62,186 nt of DNA from Ruminococcaceae bacterium UBA1036 (GTDB lineage: Bacteria; Bacillota; Clostridia; Oscillospirales; Acutalibacteraceae): positions 1 to 62,186 of the forward strand of contig DCEF01000002.1 of the NCBI GenBank assembly GCA_002316805.1, in the 5' to 3' direction. Under the pieces are notes generated by a model. It made no database searches. It was not told the DNA's origin and was given only the letters and a program-made list of their open reading frames with translations. This document shows positions 62,145-62,186 of this stretch, piece after piece. The first letter of the stretch is position 1, and the number at the start of each line of letters is the position of its first letter. The translations under genes and the position numbers were made by a program.

Positions 62145-62186
62145 TTACAGTGTGTTCTTTTTAACCGTCGCAACAAGCAGGCGGCT
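62145..62186 (-). CDS. C-terminal end of an unidentified gene (partial)
   Basis: A minus-strand frame enters from the right edge and ends SRLLVATVKKNTL-stop (TAA at 62145-62147). Codon choice resembles the real genes here. A second open frame reaches about 62070 but uses rare codons. The 14 visible codons are too few to identify. Confidence 0.35.
   Translation of the reverse strand, partial: SRLLVATVKKNTL

Noticed and set aside
62070..62186. Second open frame at the right edge ending near 62070
   Set aside because: Uses rare codons and many Cys/Arg/His; the frame ending at 62145 looks more gene-like, but neither can be identified.

Overview
The window looks like chromosome from a spore-forming, Gram-positive member of the Clostridia. 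Sporulation genes (spoIVA, a SPOCS/LysM protein, a SpoIVFB-type protease, yabP, yabQ and a SpoVB-type flippase) sit among housekeeping genes, groESL carries a CIRCE operator, and the mazG-hup-rqcP-yabP-yabQ-divIC order is the conserved Firmicutes arrangement. I would guess an Oscillospirales/Acutalibacteraceae-like lineage, but that is inference. There is no rRNA, CRISPR array or phage structural gene.

Layout. 1-3.2 kb (+): end of an ABC importer, nitroreductase, flavodoxin and a HAD phosphatase. 3.2-12.1 kb (-): Mrp/NBP35 ATPase, MYG1-family protein, WYL regulator, the cysteine desulfurase-mnmA tRNA-thiolation pair, then three glycosyltransferases. 12.3-26.9 kb: tRNA-Ala and an iron-uptake locus (feoA, feoB, divergent DtxR-type regulator) whose feoB is cut in two by an 11,187-bp insertion. 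27-35 kb: LysR regulator, spoIVA, SPOCS protein, a SpoIVFA/FB-like pair and pyruvate kinase. 35-45.3 kb (-): groESL, RNA methyltransferase, hpf, amidohydrolase, S1 protein and the divIC-yabQ-yabP-rqcP-hup-mazG-spoVB cluster. 45.5-54.2 kb (-): zinc-ribbon protein, nucleoside kinase, hemZ, metallo-hydrolase, relA, recJ and a frameshifted mgtC. 54.4-57.6 kb (-): thiD-thiC-thiE behind two complete TPP riboswitch-terminator units. 57.8-62.2 kb: hemerythrin-cheX, then tadA, a CPBP protease, a D,D-carboxypeptidase and a DUF4186 protein.

The most notable object is the insertion in feoB. The N-terminal part (24.6-25.9 kb) and the C-terminal part (12.6-13.4 kb) lie on the same strand in the right order. 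Both break at the same 7-bp sequence CCATGCA, and joining the outer flanks at one copy restores an uninterrupted 727-codon FeoB through its conserved MGFGCN motif. The inner flanks carry inverted 15-bp arms (13 of 15 positions match) around that core, as expected of a serine-integrase attP. A 468-aa large serine recombinase ends 23 bp from the right core. The cargo is a tRNA-Val(GAC) and a beta-glucoside/cellobiose module: beta-glucosidase, CUT1 ABC importer, LacI regulator and GH94 cellobiose phosphorylase. So the element trades ferrous iron uptake for cello-oligosaccharide use, possibly reversibly.

Other points: a probable AUA start codon on the nitroreductase, a 1-nt frameshift in mgtC, a set of LacI-type operators, a 179-bp yabQ/divIC overlap, two overlooked small genes (56 and 48 codons), and a carboxypeptidase without the usual Asn in its SxN motif. 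All functional calls come from motif recognition by eye; no database search was run.
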